Source: Sandaracinus sp964481145
GTDB taxonomy: Bacteria > Myxococcota_A > Polyangia > Polyangiales > Sandaracinaceae
Length of the DNA stretch: 64,000 bases
Direction: 5' to 3'
Assembly (NCBI GenBank): GCA_964481145.1
Contig: CAYZTA010000002.1
Location: 124,001 to 188,000 of the forward strand
Made by a program: the position numbers and the translations under genes. The notes under the pieces were generated by a model. The model saw nothing but the letters and a program-made list of their open reading frames with translations, ran no database searches and was not told the DNA's origin. This document shows, piece by piece, positions 23,883 to 35,681 of the stretch. The first letter of the stretch is position 1. Each line of letters starts with the position of its first letter.

Positions 23883-24268
23883 TCATTCCCCTGTTTGGCG
23901 CCCTGCTCCGACGCGAGCTCCTGAAACAGCGCTTCGACCCGCGCCGCGCGCTCCGTCGAAGCGTCCCATTCGAATCGCAGCTCAGGGACGCGTCGCAGCG
24001 ACAGCGTGCGCCCGAGCTCGCGACGAATGAAACCGCTGGCGCGAGTCATCGCCCGAACGAGCCTCTTTCGTCGCCTCTCGTCGGCATTCCCATCGAGGTC
24101 TCGCAGAAACACACGCGCCAACGAAAGATCGCTCGTGACATCGACACCGGAGACAATCGCCCCCTGGAGCTCCGGATCACGAATCTCCCCCCGCAGAAGA
24201 AGATCCATCAAATCGGAACGGATCCGCTCCGCAACCCGCTTGTCCCGGTTGCCACCGCTAGCGCTCAT
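23879..24268 (-). CDS. rbfA: ribosome-binding factor A
   Basis: RbfA helps 30S maturation and binds near the 5' end helix of 16S rRNA. The 129-residue protein has the KH-like fold of the family: RVAERIRSDLMDLLLRGEIRDPEL, the strand VDVTSDLSLARVFLRDL, and helix GFIRRELGRTLSLRRVPELRFEWDAS. Its start overlaps the DUF503 gene by 11 bp, and its stop overlaps nrnA. Confidence 0.94.
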   Translation of the reverse strand: MSASGGNRDKRVAERIRSDLMDLLLRGEIRDPELQGAIVSGVDVTSDLSLARVFLRDLDGNADERRRKRLVRAMTRASGFIRRELGRTLSLRRVPELRFEWDASTERAARVEALFQELASEQGAKQGNE

Positions 24269-24650
24269 CGTCCTGTCCTACATCTTCGTCGTAGGGGAGA
24301 TCGGCCTCGTCGTCCAGTCGGGATTCCCCCCTGCCACTCAGCTGATCAGTCCCGAAATGAGCATCCATTCGGATGAGCTCCATGGAGCGATCCACCACCA
24401 ACGCTTCACTCGTGCCTGCGATGAACGCCACGATCGTGTCGATCATCGAGTTCGCATGTCGAGAGTCGTTGGAAACGACAGCAAAGCCGAGGACCGCGCG
24501 ACGATGGGCGTCCATGTCCGCGACCTCGGCAATGGCCGCGTTGAAGCGATGACGCGCTCGATCGACGATGCGTCGAACGATCGAGCGCTTCCCTTTCAGG
24601 GAATCAACGCCAGGAAGCGCGAGCACGAGTCGGCAAACACCAACGACCAC
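24258..24650 (-). CDS. ylxP: DUF503 (YlxP-like) protein
   Basis: A 130-residue protein of the DUF503/YlxP family, often found between infB and rbfA. It has the family opening VGVCRLVLALPGVDSLKGKR, the central HRFNAAIAEVADMDAHRRAVLGFAVVSNDSRHAN, and an acidic C-terminal tail (DDEADLPYDEDVGQDDE). The GTG start at 24650 has GAGG five bases upstream. Some reports link YlxP to ribosome assembly, and the context here agrees, but the mechanism is unknown. Confidence 0.88.
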   Translation of the reverse strand: MVVGVCRLVLALPGVDSLKGKRSIVRRIVDRARHRFNAAIAEVADMDAHRRAVLGFAVVSNDSRHANSMIDTIVAFIAGTSEALVVDRSMELIRMDAHFGTDQLSGRGESRLDDEADLPYDEDVGQDDER

Positions 24651-24684
24651 GAAGCCTCATTCTGTACCAGAGGACATTCGAGCA

Positions 24685-27549
24685 TCAGAGCACGGCCTGA
24701 ACCTGCTCGAGCTCATAACACTCGATGACATCCTTTTCGTGGATGTCGTTGAAGCCCTCGAGCGCAATACCGCACTCGTAACCCGCAGCGACCTCGCGGA
24801 CGTCGTCCTTGACGCGACGGAGGCTCGCGATACCGCCTTCCCAGATTTGCACCGAGTCGCGGACGAGTCGCGCTTTCGCGTTTCGCTTCATCACACCGTC
24901 GAGCACGTAGCTTCCCGCCACAGAACCCGCCTTCGGGATGTGGAAGACCTTGCGCACCTCTGCATGGCCAAGCTGCTTTTCCCGGAACTCGGGCGCGAGC
25001 AGGCCAGCCATGGCCTTCTTCACGTCGTCGACAGCTTCGTAAATAATCGAATATATACGAATTTCGACGCCTTCGCTCTTGGCGACGGCCGCCGCCTGAC
25101 CTGCTGGACGCACGTTGAAGCCGACGATGATCGTTTTCGACGCGCTCGCAAGCATCACGTCGTTCTCGGTGATGCCACCCACACCCGTGTGGATGACATT
25201 GACCTTGACCTTCTCGGTCGAGAGCTCGGTCAACGCCTTCACGAGCGCTTCCATCGAACCGGACACGTCGCTCTTGATGACGAGGTTCAGCTCCTGAACC
25301 TCGCCTGCCTGCATCATCTTGTAGAGGTCCTCGAGGCCCTTGGCCGTCGACGTCTTCTGTCGCGCCGCCGCTGTCTTCTTGCGCGCATCGACGAGCTCTT
25401 GCGCCTTCTTCTGATCGCTGACGACGTAGAACAGATCACCCGCTTGCGGAAGATCGGGAAGGCCGAGCACTTCGACCGGAGTGGCCGGCCCCGCCATCTT
25501 GAGACGGCGGCTACGATCATCCGTCAGCGCGCGAATACGGCCGAGCGCGACGCCCGCAAGCACGAGATCGCCCTGATTGAGCATCCCGTCCTGCACGAGC
25601 ATATTGGCAACGACACCACGCCCCTTGTCGAGATACGCCTCGAGCACGACACCCGAAGCCGCAAGCGTCGGATCCGATTGCAGCTCCATGATCTCGGTTT
25701 GGAGCGCGATATTTTCGAGAAGTGTATCGACGCCTTCTCCGGTCAATGCCGAGACGTTGACGAAGAGCGTCGAACCGCCCCAGTCCTCAGGCTGAAGGCC
25801 CAGGCCGGAGAGCTCTTGTCGAATATGATCGGGACGCGCACCGTGTTTGTCGATCTTGTTCACGGCCACGATGATCGGGACACCTGCGGCTTTGGCGTGA
25901 TTGATCGCTTCACGCGTCTGCGGCATCACCCCATCGTCCGCTGCGACGACGAGCACGACGACGTCGGTCGCCTTCGCGCCGCGAGCACGCATGGCGGTGA
26001 ATGCCTCGTGGCCAGGCGTGTCGAGGAACACGATCGGCCCGTGCGGCGTATCCACACGATACGCGCCGATATGCTGCGTAATCCCGCCCGCTTCGCCCCC
26101 TGCCACGTTCTCTTTGCGGATGCGGTCGAGCAGTGAGGTTTTGCCGTGATCGACGTGACCCATCACGGTGACGATCGGCGGCCTGGGCTGACGTCCCTCA
26201 GTCTTGTCGGCTCCGCCTCGCGCCTCGGAAATGAGCTCGTCATCGCTCTTGGCGACGTTCTCGACCTCATAGCCGAACTCGCTGGCGAGGATCATCGCCT
26301 CGTCATAGTTGAGCGTGCTGTTGATATTGACGCCCGTCCGGCCCATCTGAATGAGCTTCATGAGGACGTCGGTGGCCTTGAGGCTCATCTTCTGAGCGAG
26401 CCCCTGCAAGCCGATATTGTCTTCGATGCGAATGATTCGCTTCTGGGCCGACGGCGTCGTGATCTCCGTCTTCATGCCCTTCTTGCCGGGCATCGGACGG
26501 CGCTTGCTGCCAGGGCGCTGACCAGGCATCGGTCGGCCCGGCGGACCCAGGCTCCGCCCCTGCACCTCGACGCGACGCGCCGGACGCTCACCGGGTGTCC
26601 ACGACGTGCGACCGCCGATGTTTTGGGCATGTTGCGAAACGATGCGCGAAACAGTGGCCGCGCTCGGAGTCGGCGCGCTCGGCGCTGTCACGTTTCCGCG
26701 TGCCACGACGCCCGGCGGCAGATTCGAGTGCGCCAATCGGACCGACGCCGGCGGCGGCTGTGAAGGACGTGTATGCGACTGCGTCTCGTTTGATTCGCGA
26801 GCCCGCGGAGGGCTCGGGGGCGCTTCCGGCAACGTTTCGCGAGCGGCTTCTACGACCTCCGCGGCCGGCGCCGGCGCATTCGGAGCCACCGGATGTTCCT
26901 TGGCAGGAGCTTCCGGTTCCAACGGACGCACCTCTTCGGCGGGACGCGATGCATCCACACGCACGGCCTCCGCCGCACGCGTCTCCTCGACACGCATCGC
27001 TTCAGAAGAACGCGAGTCGATCCCACGCATCGCATCCGCAAACGTCGCCGGTGACGGCTCCGGCGGACGCGGCTTTTCCACCGTGCGACTCAAATCCACT
27101 GTTTCCATCGCGCTCGTGTCTTTTGCTTGCACCCGCTCCGCGGACTGCTCGGTCTTCGCCTGCGTCGAGGCAGTGACATCTCCATCACCCTCACCCCGAT
27201 CCGGGCTCGCCTTCGGCGCAACGGCACGAGGCTGCACCATCGATGCACCCTGTCCATGATTGTCCGGCCGAAGCTCGATGCGTGCCGACGCAGTCGGAGG
27301 TTCCGGGACCGGCGCCGCTGCCGTGCGGCGACGCACCACAGTCGGACGAATTCGCTCCTCGACCGTGTTCTGCGCCTTGTCCTTCTCGAGGGCGCGCTTG
27401 ACACGATCAATCTCGGCCGGCTCGAGCGCGCTCATATGGTTCCGCACCGGGATCCCCAGCGCCGCGAACCGGTTCATGAGCTCCCGATTGTCTATCCCGA
27501 GCTCCCGAGCCACTTCGTAGACCCGCACCTTATTGGTGGTCGCCGTCAT
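24685..27549 (-). CDS. infB: translation initiation factor IF-2
   Basis: IF-2 is the GTPase that brings initiator tRNA to the 30S. The protein is about 954 residues. It has an N-terminal IF2-N domain (KVRVYEVARELGIDNRELMNR), a long Pro/Ala/Glu-rich disordered region (~75-330), a second IF2-N-like module near 375 (LQGLAQKMSLKATDVLMKL), and the G domain with GHVDHGKTSLLDRI, DTPGHEAF and NKIDKHGA. Beta-barrel and C1/C2 domains follow. ATG 27549 overlaps the stop of the preceding ylxR-like gene. Confidence 0.96.
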   Translation of the reverse strand: MTATTNKVRVYEVARELGIDNRELMNRFAALGIPVRNHMSALEPAEIDRVKRALEKDKAQNTVEERIRPTVVRRRTAAAPVPEPPTASARIELRPDNHGQGASMVQPRAVAPKASPDRGEGDGDVTASTQAKTEQSAERVQAKDTSAMETVDLSRTVEKPRPPEPSPATFADAMRGIDSRSSEAMRVEETRAAEAVRVDASRPAEEVRPLEPEAPAKEHPVAPNAPAPAAEVVEAARETLPEAPPSPPRARESNETQSHTRPSQPPPASVRLAHSNLPPGVVARGNVTAPSAPTPSAATVSRIVSQHAQNIGGRTSWTPGERPARRVEVQGRSLGPPGRPMPGQRPGSKRRPMPGKKGMKTEITTPSAQKRIIRIEDNIGLQGLAQKMSLKATDVLMKLIQMGRTGVNINSTLNYDEAMILASEFGYEVENVAKSDDELISEARGGADKTEGRQPRPPIVTVMGHVDHGKTSLLDRIRKENVAGGEAGGITQHIGAYRVDTPHGPIVFLDTPGHEAFTAMRARGAKATDVVVLVVAADDGVMPQTREAINHAKAAGVPIIVAVNKIDKHGARPDHIRQELSGLGLQPEDWGGSTLFVNVSALTGEGVDTLLENIALQTEIMELQSDPTLAASGVVLEAYLDKGRGVVANMLVQDGMLNQGDLVLAGVALGRIRALTDDRSRRLKMAGPATPVEVLGLPDLPQAGDLFYVVSDQKKAQELVDARKKTAAARQKTSTAKGLEDLYKMMQAGEVQELNLVIKSDVSGSMEALVKALTELSTEKVKVNVIHTGVGGITENDVMLASASKTIIVGFNVRPAGQAAAVAKSEGVEIRIYSIIYEAVDDVKKAMAGLLAPEFREKQLGHAEVRKVFHIPKAGSVAGSYVLDGVMKRNAKARLVRDSVQIWEGGIASLRRVKDDVREVAAGYECGIALEGFNDIHEKDVIECYELEQVQAVL

Positions 27550-28349
27550 TCCGCCTCCGACACCCGAACAGTTGCCCCGCCTTGGCACTGTCCGTCCTTC
27601 CCTTCGGGCTCCGAGCCCTCGGGCGACTTCTTCAGCTCGGCTGCATGCGCTGCAGAACGCACGATCTCATCCGCGATTCCGCGATCCATGATTCCGAGCA
27701 CACCCACTTCATCTCGGCCGAAGAGGCGACCGAGCGAGTTTTTCGTTCCGAGCACTACACAACGCCTTCCGAGTCTCTCGGCCAAAGCTTCGAGTTCCTC
27801 GCGACGACCTTCCGCATCGCTGGAGACGATGAGCGTCTCCACGAACACTGGCGAACGCTCGTCTCCACTTCGAATCGAGGAGCGCAACGCCTCACGCACC
27901 GCATCTGTCCCAATCGCAAGCTTGTGCCGCCTCGCAGCGGCGATGAGCAGACTCTCGGCTCGCTTTTCGTAAAGCACAACCGCGGCATCGCACAGAGCAT
28001 CGATGTCGATTTTTCCATCCCGCGTGACATCGCGCTTGAGGGCTCGAGCAAAACCTCCGCGCCTCCAAGCCAACTCCACACAGGCACGCGTCGGATGCAC
28101 CGACACACCACGTCCCCCCAACTTACGTTGAGGATCGGGGGCGAGATACGGGGCTTCCGGACCTATGGCAAAACGCAACAATTCCTCACGCGAATCGTTG
28201 CGTCGGCATCCCACACACAGTCGCTCCGAGACGGATCCCCGCCCCGAAGCAGACGTCGACTCGACGGACGAGGCCAGCGAAGCCGGCTTGATGCCTGCCC
28301 CCCGTTCGCTCGTCCCGCGTCGCTGTCCTCCGTGTGCCATTTCGAGCAC
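27546..28349 (-). CDS. ylxR: YlxR (DUF448) - L7Ae-type fusion protein
   Basis: A 267-residue protein. Residues ~38-115 are a YlxR/RnpM domain with SERLCVGCRRNDSREELLRF, GGRGVSVHPTRACVELA and a helical end. From ~120 to 245 it has an L7Ae/YlxQ-like module (ESLLIAAARRHKLAIGTDAVREAL, then LIVSSDAEGRRE, and RCVVLGTKNSLGRLFG). In Firmicutes the two are adjacent genes ylxR and ylxQ between nusA and infB; here they are one chain. Both parts bind RNA, and YlxR acts on RNase P in Bacillus. The start may be GTG 28349 or ATG 28340; the first ~35 residues look disordered. Confidence 0.9.
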   Translation of the reverse strand: MLEMAHGGQRRGTSERGAGIKPASLASSVESTSASGRGSVSERLCVGCRRNDSREELLRFAIGPEAPYLAPDPQRKLGGRGVSVHPTRACVELAWRRGGFARALKRDVTRDGKIDIDALCDAAVVLYEKRAESLLIAAARRHKLAIGTDAVREALRSSIRSGDERSPVFVETLIVSSDAEGRREELEALAERLGRRCVVLGTKNSLGRLFGRDEVGVLGIMDRGIADEIVRSAAHAAELKKSPEGSEPEGKDGQCQGGATVRVSEAE

Positions 28350-28354
28350 GTCGT

Positions 28355-30022
<1,668 letters not shown>

Positions 30023-30056
30023 CTCTTCCCCGAAACCTTTGACGTCCGCTGAATAC

Positions 30057-30557
30057 TCAGCGGCCCGCCCGCGTGAACTTGTAAACCACGTTCGCTTTGA
30101 CGATGTCGTCGAAGCGAACCGAATGCGTTGTTTTATTCTCTTCGATCTTCACCACGTCGCCGTCGAGCCCTCGAAGCACGCCTTGTACCTTATGGCGGTC
30201 GGTCGTGCCCGCGAGCGGAGCGCGTGTTTGTACTTTGACATCCTGCCCCACGAAACGCTCGAAATCGCGCTTCTTTACAAGCGGACGATCCAGCCCAGGG
30301 GAACTTACTTCGAGACGATACCGCCCTGCGGGGACCACCCGTTCGTGCACATCGAGTGCTGTCGAGAGATCTCGACTCACACGCTGACAATCATCGATCG
30401 AGACTCCACTGCCCACTTCAGCTGCGTCTTCACGATCGATCAACACCCGGAGCACGGCTCCTCCGCGATCCGATGACCACTGCACATCCACGAGCTCCAC
30501 CCCATGGGCTGCACACACAGGCTCTGCGATCTCGAGGATCGTGTGCTTGTCCACCAT
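30057..30557 (-). CDS. rimP: ribosome maturation factor RimP
   Basis: RimP supports late 30S assembly. The protein has the two-domain fold: N-terminal ILEIAEPVCAAHGVELVDVQW and VLRVLIDREDAAEVGSGVSIDDCQRVSRDLSTALD, then the hallmark YRLEVSSPGLDRPLVKKRDFERFVG and the SH3-like C-terminal part. ATG 30557 (MVDKHTILE) was chosen because the family starts close to this helix; GTG 30581, eight codons upstream, is also possible. It is the first gene of the nusA-infB operon, with a minus-strand terminator-like hairpin 146 bp upstream of its start. Confidence 0.93.
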   Translation of the reverse strand: MVDKHTILEIAEPVCAAHGVELVDVQWSSDRGGAVLRVLIDREDAAEVGSGVSIDDCQRVSRDLSTALDVHERVVPAGRYRLEVSSPGLDRPLVKKRDFERFVGQDVKVQTRAPLAGTTDRHKVQGVLRGLDGDVVKIEENKTTHSVRFDDIVKANVVYKFTRAGR

Positions 30558-30702
30558 GCTGCTTTGGGTTCCGGTCGCCACTCGTTCGTTGCTCAGGTTC
30601 AGTTCGCGCTACACACAACACACCGTCTATGAGCCGTTGCCGGCCCCCCCGAGCGCCTCGTCGCCTCGTTCGTGCGCCTTCGACAAAGCGCTCCTTCGAA
30701 CG

Positions 30703-30728
30703 AAAAAGGCGGACCCAAAGGTCCACCT
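30703..30728 (-). terminator. intrinsic terminator on the minus strand, upstream of rimP
   Basis: Read on the minus strand, a 9-bp stem (AGGTGGACC pairing with GGTCCGCCT, one G-U) with a 4-base loop is followed by a run of Ts (30707-30703). The stem works only in this orientation, because the G-U would be C-A on the plus strand. It sits between the rimP start and rpoZ. It could end transcripts from the two minus-strand genes at 31085-32379 after they cross rpoZ antisense, or attenuate the rimP operon. Confidence 0.65.
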
Positions 30729-30818
30729 CGGCAACGACACCCTGCGGGGATTCGCTCCCTACCACGACCTTCGTCACTGATCAAGCAGGCAGATGTCGAC
30801 GGCTCGACGATCCATCCC

Positions 30819-30847
30819 TTGCCTGCTCCCCATTCACCAGCTACTTT
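30819..30847 (+). promoter_or_regulatory. possible rpoZ promoter
   Basis: TTGCCT at 30819-30824 and TACTTT at 30842-30847 are 17 bp apart, about 30 bp before the rpoZ start. The match to the -35/-10 pattern is weak. The whole gap 30558-30876 holds only this and the minus-strand terminator. Confidence 0.3.
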
Positions 30848-30876
30848 GCCGACCCCGCATTTTCGGAGGATCCCTC

Positions 30877-31122
30877 ATGGCCCGCGTTACCGTCGAAGAT
30901 TGCCTCCAACAGGAAGACAACCGATTCGCTCTCGTCCTCCTCGCCTCGCAGCGTGCTCGGCAGATCATGAAGGGAGCGCCCGCGCTCGTTCGAAGCAAGA
31001 ATCGCCCGGCTGTCACGGCGCTGCGCGAAATCGCCGCAGATCGGGTTCACTGGAATCGTCCGGTCGAGGAAGTCGTGCACGAGTTCATCGCGGAGCGCAA
31101 AGCCGCAGACTTGTCGCGCTGA
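30877..31122 (+). CDS. rpoZ: RNA polymerase omega subunit
   Basis: This 81-residue subunit helps fold and assemble beta-prime. The family pattern is clear: MARVTVEDCLQQEDNRFALVLLASQRARQI with the conserved N-R-F-x-L motif, then KNRPAVTALREIA. GGAGGA lies 6 bp before ATG 30877, which fixes the start; the same frame opens earlier but without family likeness. The 3' end overlaps the convergent gene at 31085-31789 by 38 bp. Confidence 0.95.
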   Translation: MARVTVEDCLQQEDNRFALVLLASQRARQIMKGAPALVRSKNRPAVTALREIAADRVHWNRPVEEVVHEFIAERKAADLSR

Positions 31123-31789
31123 TTCGCTCGAGCTTCTCACGACTGCCCAGCCGATAGAATCGCCGCAGCTCGCGCATGAGCGCGCCGATCTCTCCCCTTG
31201 CGACCAATTCCTCTTCGAGAGTTTGAACATAGCGCGCACCGAGACGTGATGCGGTTCGATAGCGATCGCCACGCTCGGTGCCTTGTTCATCGAGAAATCG
31301 CATGCCTTCGAAGAGGCGATCTCGAAGCGCGCGGCTCCTATCTCGAAATGCGATCGCACCCACGCCACGCCCCATCAATAGGCGCGCGTGGTCGAAGTCT
31401 TGAAAAGGCGCGAAGAGCCCGAGCGCCCATTTGTCGATCTCGGCCTGGAGCTCGAGCTCCAGCTCGCTCACGTGTTGCTGATGCTCCGCCCGGAACACGA
31501 GATAGACGAAATGGCTGACGCCTTCGGCTGCAAGGCAGCACGCGCGAAAGTTTGAAGCACCGCCGAACCATCCATCGGAGCGCGGATGGCGCGCGCTCGC
31601 TTCGAGAAACAACGCCACCCGAGCACCTCCTTCTTCTGGAAGGACGAAAAGAACCTCTCCCCGAAGAGGCGCGTCATCTCCTCCGAGTGCGCGTGCGAAC
31701 TCTTCATCGCACACGAAGTCATCGACGGAAGCCGCCTGCTCCAGGTCGTAGAGCTCCGAGAGACGAGTTTGCAGCGTCGTGAGCGACAT
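31085..31789 (-). CDS. hypothetical protein
   Basis: A 234-residue soluble protein of unknown family. It has an acidic N-terminal helical part (TRLSELYDLEQAASVDDFVCDEEFA), a beta-rich middle (RGEVLFVLPEEGGARVALFLEAS; SNFRACCLAAEGVSHFVYLVFRAEHQQHVSELELELQAEID with a His pair), and a basic helical C-terminus. The start of this gene abuts the stop of the next gene upstream (shared base at 31789), so the two are coupled. Its 3' end runs 38 bp into rpoZ from the other side. No function is suggested. Confidence 0.72.
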   Translation of the reverse strand: MSLTTLQTRLSELYDLEQAASVDDFVCDEEFARALGGDDAPLRGEVLFVLPEEGGARVALFLEASARHPRSDGWFGGASNFRACCLAAEGVSHFVYLVFRAEHQQHVSELELELQAEIDKWALGLFAPFQDFDHARLLMGRGVGAIAFRDRSRALRDRLFEGMRFLDEQGTERGDRYRTASRLGARYVQTLEEELVARGEIGALMRELRRFYRLGSREKLERISATSLRLCAPR

Positions 31790-32379
31790 CAGTGCAGCGT
31801 GGGTTTGTCATCCCCTAGAACGGGATGGACGCCTTCGGCGCTCAATCGCTCGGCCAATCGCGGCGATCGCGTGCGACGCCATTTGTCGTAAAGCTTCACG
31901 ATGTCCTGCGGAGTCCTGAGCGCGGTCGTCTCGCGGAGTTCGTCGAGCACCTGCGCGAATGGCACGAATTTTCGAGAAAGTTCGCGATACACCGCGATTC
32001 GCGACGCCTCACTCGCGCTGTGCATCGCCAATACGCCCGCATTCTCGTAGGCACCGCCTCCCATCGTATGCACATATCCAGCGCTCAAGCCGCGATGCTC
32101 CAGGTGATCGGAAAAGAAACCACTCAAGCAGAGCGCCTCATCGCCCAATGCGCGATACATCCGCAAACGCTCGAGCGCATCTCCCGCATCCCGGGCGTCG
32201 GCGAGTTGAAGCGCAAGTGGGCGTTGCCCTGGGGCCCGGCGACGACCTGTTCCGAGCGCGCTCAAGAGCTCGACCAAGTACGCGCGGGTACCTTCGTCCG
32301 CATCGAGCCGATGTTGGGTGAATGCGGCATCGAGCCGCTCACGGAACCAGAACCTCAAGTCGGTGAACGTTTCAATCAC
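31789..32379 (-). CDS. hypothetical protein
   Basis: A 196-residue, mainly helical protein of unknown family. GTG 32379 is preceded by CGGAGG seven bases upstream, which favours it over the codon at 32397. Segments include FWFRERLDAAFTQHRL, a RAYLVELLSALGTG helix, a run of Tyr/His/Gly (SAGYVHTMGGGAYENAGVLAM), and RTPQDIVKLYDKWRRTRSPRL. It is coupled to the next gene on the minus strand, so the two probably act together. It is divergent from groES; the intergenic gap of 326 bp holds the groES promoter and operator. Confidence 0.72.
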   Translation of the reverse strand: MIETFTDLRFWFRERLDAAFTQHRLDADEGTRAYLVELLSALGTGRRRAPGQRPLALQLADARDAGDALERLRMYRALGDEALCLSGFFSDHLEHRGLSAGYVHTMGGGAYENAGVLAMHSASEASRIAVYRELSRKFVPFAQVLDELRETTALRTPQDIVKLYDKWRRTRSPRLAERLSAEGVHPVLGDDKPTLH

Positions 32380-32602
32380 GATGCACCTCCGAGCCAACTC
32401 ACCTTCATCTCAAAGGTACTCCTTCGCATTGGCTCCGCGGAGTTTCCTTCGAGCCCATGTCGGGGGAGCCGGGAGGGATCGCTCAAAGAGCGCTGGCAAT
32501 CGCGCGATGTGAGTGCCAACGGAACAATCGACGCGCAAGGCCCATGTAAGTGCGCACAGTCACAGCATTTTCTGTGAATGCAAAAAAATGGAAGCTGGGC
32601 TC

Positions 32603-32630
32603 TTGACCCCGTGGTTCGGCAACCTAGATT
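32603..32630 (+). promoter_or_regulatory. sigma70-type promoter of groES-groEL
   Basis: TTGACC at 32603-32608, a 16-bp spacer and TAGATT at 32625-32630. Transcription would start near 32637, so the CIRCE element (32643) lies at the very start of the transcript, the usual layout for HrcA control. Confidence 0.7.
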
Positions 32631-32642
32631 GCCTCCCCGTTG

Positions 32643-32669
32643 TCAGCACTCGTTCATCGCGAGTGCTAA
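32643..32669 (+). promoter_or_regulatory. CIRCE operator (HrcA site)
   Basis: The inverted repeat TCAGCACTC - 9 bases - GAGTGCTAA matches the CIRCE consensus TTAGCACTC-N9-GAGTGCTAA with one mismatch in the left arm. It lies between the promoter and the groES ribosome site (AGGAGG at 32691). HrcA should repress groESL here outside heat stress; no hrcA gene is in the window. Confidence 0.95.
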
Positions 32670-32705
32670 CGAAGTGAACTCACGAACCCTAGGAGGGCTC
32701 CAAAG

Positions 32706-32993
32706 ATGGCGATTCGTCCCCTGCACGACCGCGTGCTTGTCCAGCGCGTCAAGGAAGAAGAAAAGACCAAGGGCGGGATCATTATCCCCGACACCGCGAA
32801 GGAAAAGCCCGTCGAGGGCAAGGTCATCGCGGTTGGCAATGGCAAGGTGGCCGAGGACGGCTCGGTGCGGAAGCTCGAGGTCAAGGTTGGTGACCGAGTC
32901 CTGTTCGGCAAGTACAGCGGCCAGGAGATCAAGGTCGATGGCGAAGAGATGATGATCCTCCGCGAGGATGACATCGTCGGCATCGTCGAGTGA
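32706..32993 (+). CDS. groES: co-chaperonin GroES
   Basis: A 95-residue GroES: IRPLHDRVLVQRV, the mobile-loop region KEEEKTKGGIIIPDTAKEKP, and the closing GEEMMILREDDIVGIVE. It caps the GroEL barrel. AGGAGG 9 bp before the ATG makes the start clear. It is the first gene of a two-gene operon under a CIRCE operator. Confidence 0.98.
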   Translation: MAIRPLHDRVLVQRVKEEEKTKGGIIIPDTAKEKPVEGKVIAVGNGKVAEDGSVRKLEVKVGDRVLFGKYSGQEIKVDGEEMMILREDDIVGIVE

Positions 32994-33033
32994 TTTTTCC
33001 CATTCTTTCGGATTAAGACGGAGAACGAAGAAC

Positions 33034-34668
<1,635 letters not shown>

Positions 34669-34696
34669 GGACGAGCGTCTGACGTAGACACAAGCG

Positions 34697-34736
34697 AACG
34701 GCCGCGCTTCCGAAAGGAGCGCGGCCGTTATATTTT
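34697..34736 (+). terminator. intrinsic terminator of groESL
   Basis: A perfect 12-bp stem (AACGGCCGCGCT and its complement at 34718-34729) with a 9-base loop is followed by TTATATTTT. It ends the groESL transcript 28 bp after groEL, and it could also serve the convergent OmpA-like gene that ends at 34748. Confidence 0.88.
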
Positions 34737-34747
34737 CGTGAAGGTGG

Positions 34748-35629
34748 CTACAGCTCGATCGCTTCGATCCGACGATTCTGCTGACGACCTTCCTGGGTGT
34801 CGTTCGAGGCGATGGGTTGCTGGTCACCGTAGCCGACGGCCTCGATCCGAGTGCTCTCGATGCCGTGCTCGATGAGGTAGTCGCGAACGGCCTGCGCACG
34901 CTGCTCCGACAGCGCCTCGTTCACACGTGGATTGCCCACATTGTCGGTGTGTCCAGCGATGCGAATGCGCGTGCCCGAATGATGCGACAAATACTCGACG
35001 AGGCGATCGAGGCGAGGATATGACTCAGCTTGAATCGTGGCGCGACCGCTCTCGAAGAGAACTCCCTCGAGCACAAATCCGGGCTCCGGCTCGGATGCTT
35101 GTTCCAGTGTTGGTGCCTCCGCTCCTTGCGCAGCCCTGCGAGGACGTCGCGATCGATGACGCATGGTCAATCGGATGTCTTGATTTGGCCCTGAAGGCAC
35201 ATCCACCCGCGTTGCGACGGACCGCCTTCCCAGACTGAGATATTCGATCTCATACCTCGCGCCGACAGGCACGAGCACCTCGGCATAGCCAACCGAATCA
35301 GTTTCGTCAGTGAAATAAGCCGTGCCGTCGGGCCCCGTCATCTTGATGACGATGCCCGGGATCGGCCCGGCGTCCGGATCGACCACGAAGAGTCGCATGG
35401 CGGCCATCGTCGCCGTCGCCTGGATCTCCGAGGGACGCTCACCATGAGCCTGACCCGCGGTGTCCGAGCGATGAAGTTGGAATGCACCTTCCTCGGCGCT
35501 CTGCTCCGACCCAGTTTCGGACTGCGATGTCGACTCGGTCTCAGAGATCGATGAAGCCGATTGGCTCCCTCCGCAGGCCACAGTTGCTATTGCGAGCACT
35601 GCAAAGACAATCAGGCGAACGCGATGCAT
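34748..35629 (-). CDS. OmpA-family lipoprotein
   Basis: A 293-residue envelope protein. ATG 35629 opens on a lipoprotein signal (RLIVFAVLAIATVACGG). A Ser/Glu spacer follows, then a beta domain (~70-150: MRLFVVDPDAGPIPGIVIKM and TGPDGTAYFTDETDSVGYAEV, like a carboxypeptidase-regulatory-like fold), and an OmpA domain from ~185: FESGRATIQAESYPRLDRL and the peptidoglycan-binding signature AGHTDNVGNPRVNEALSEQRA. It should tether the outer membrane to peptidoglycan. An earlier in-frame start would add ~70 non-conserved residues and was rejected. Confidence 0.9.
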   Translation of the reverse strand: MHRVRLIVFAVLAIATVACGGSQSASSISETESTSQSETGSEQSAEEGAFQLHRSDTAGQAHGERPSEIQATATMAAMRLFVVDPDAGPIPGIVIKMTGPDGTAYFTDETDSVGYAEVLVPVGARYEIEYLSLGRRSVATRVDVPSGPNQDIRLTMRHRSRRPRRAAQGAEAPTLEQASEPEPGFVLEGVLFESGRATIQAESYPRLDRLVEYLSHHSGTRIRIAGHTDNVGNPRVNEALSEQRAQAVRDYLIEHGIESTRIEAVGYGDQQPIASNDTQEGRQQNRRIEAIEL

Positions 35630-35681
35630 GGACCTTTGTACCATGCATCCCATCCAGCGTTCACCATCCGTCTTCGCCGAC

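Noticed and set aside
24568..26136. A 522-codon plus-strand frame across infB and the DUF503 gene
   Set aside because: It is antisense to well-identified IF-2 motifs and has no recognisable product.
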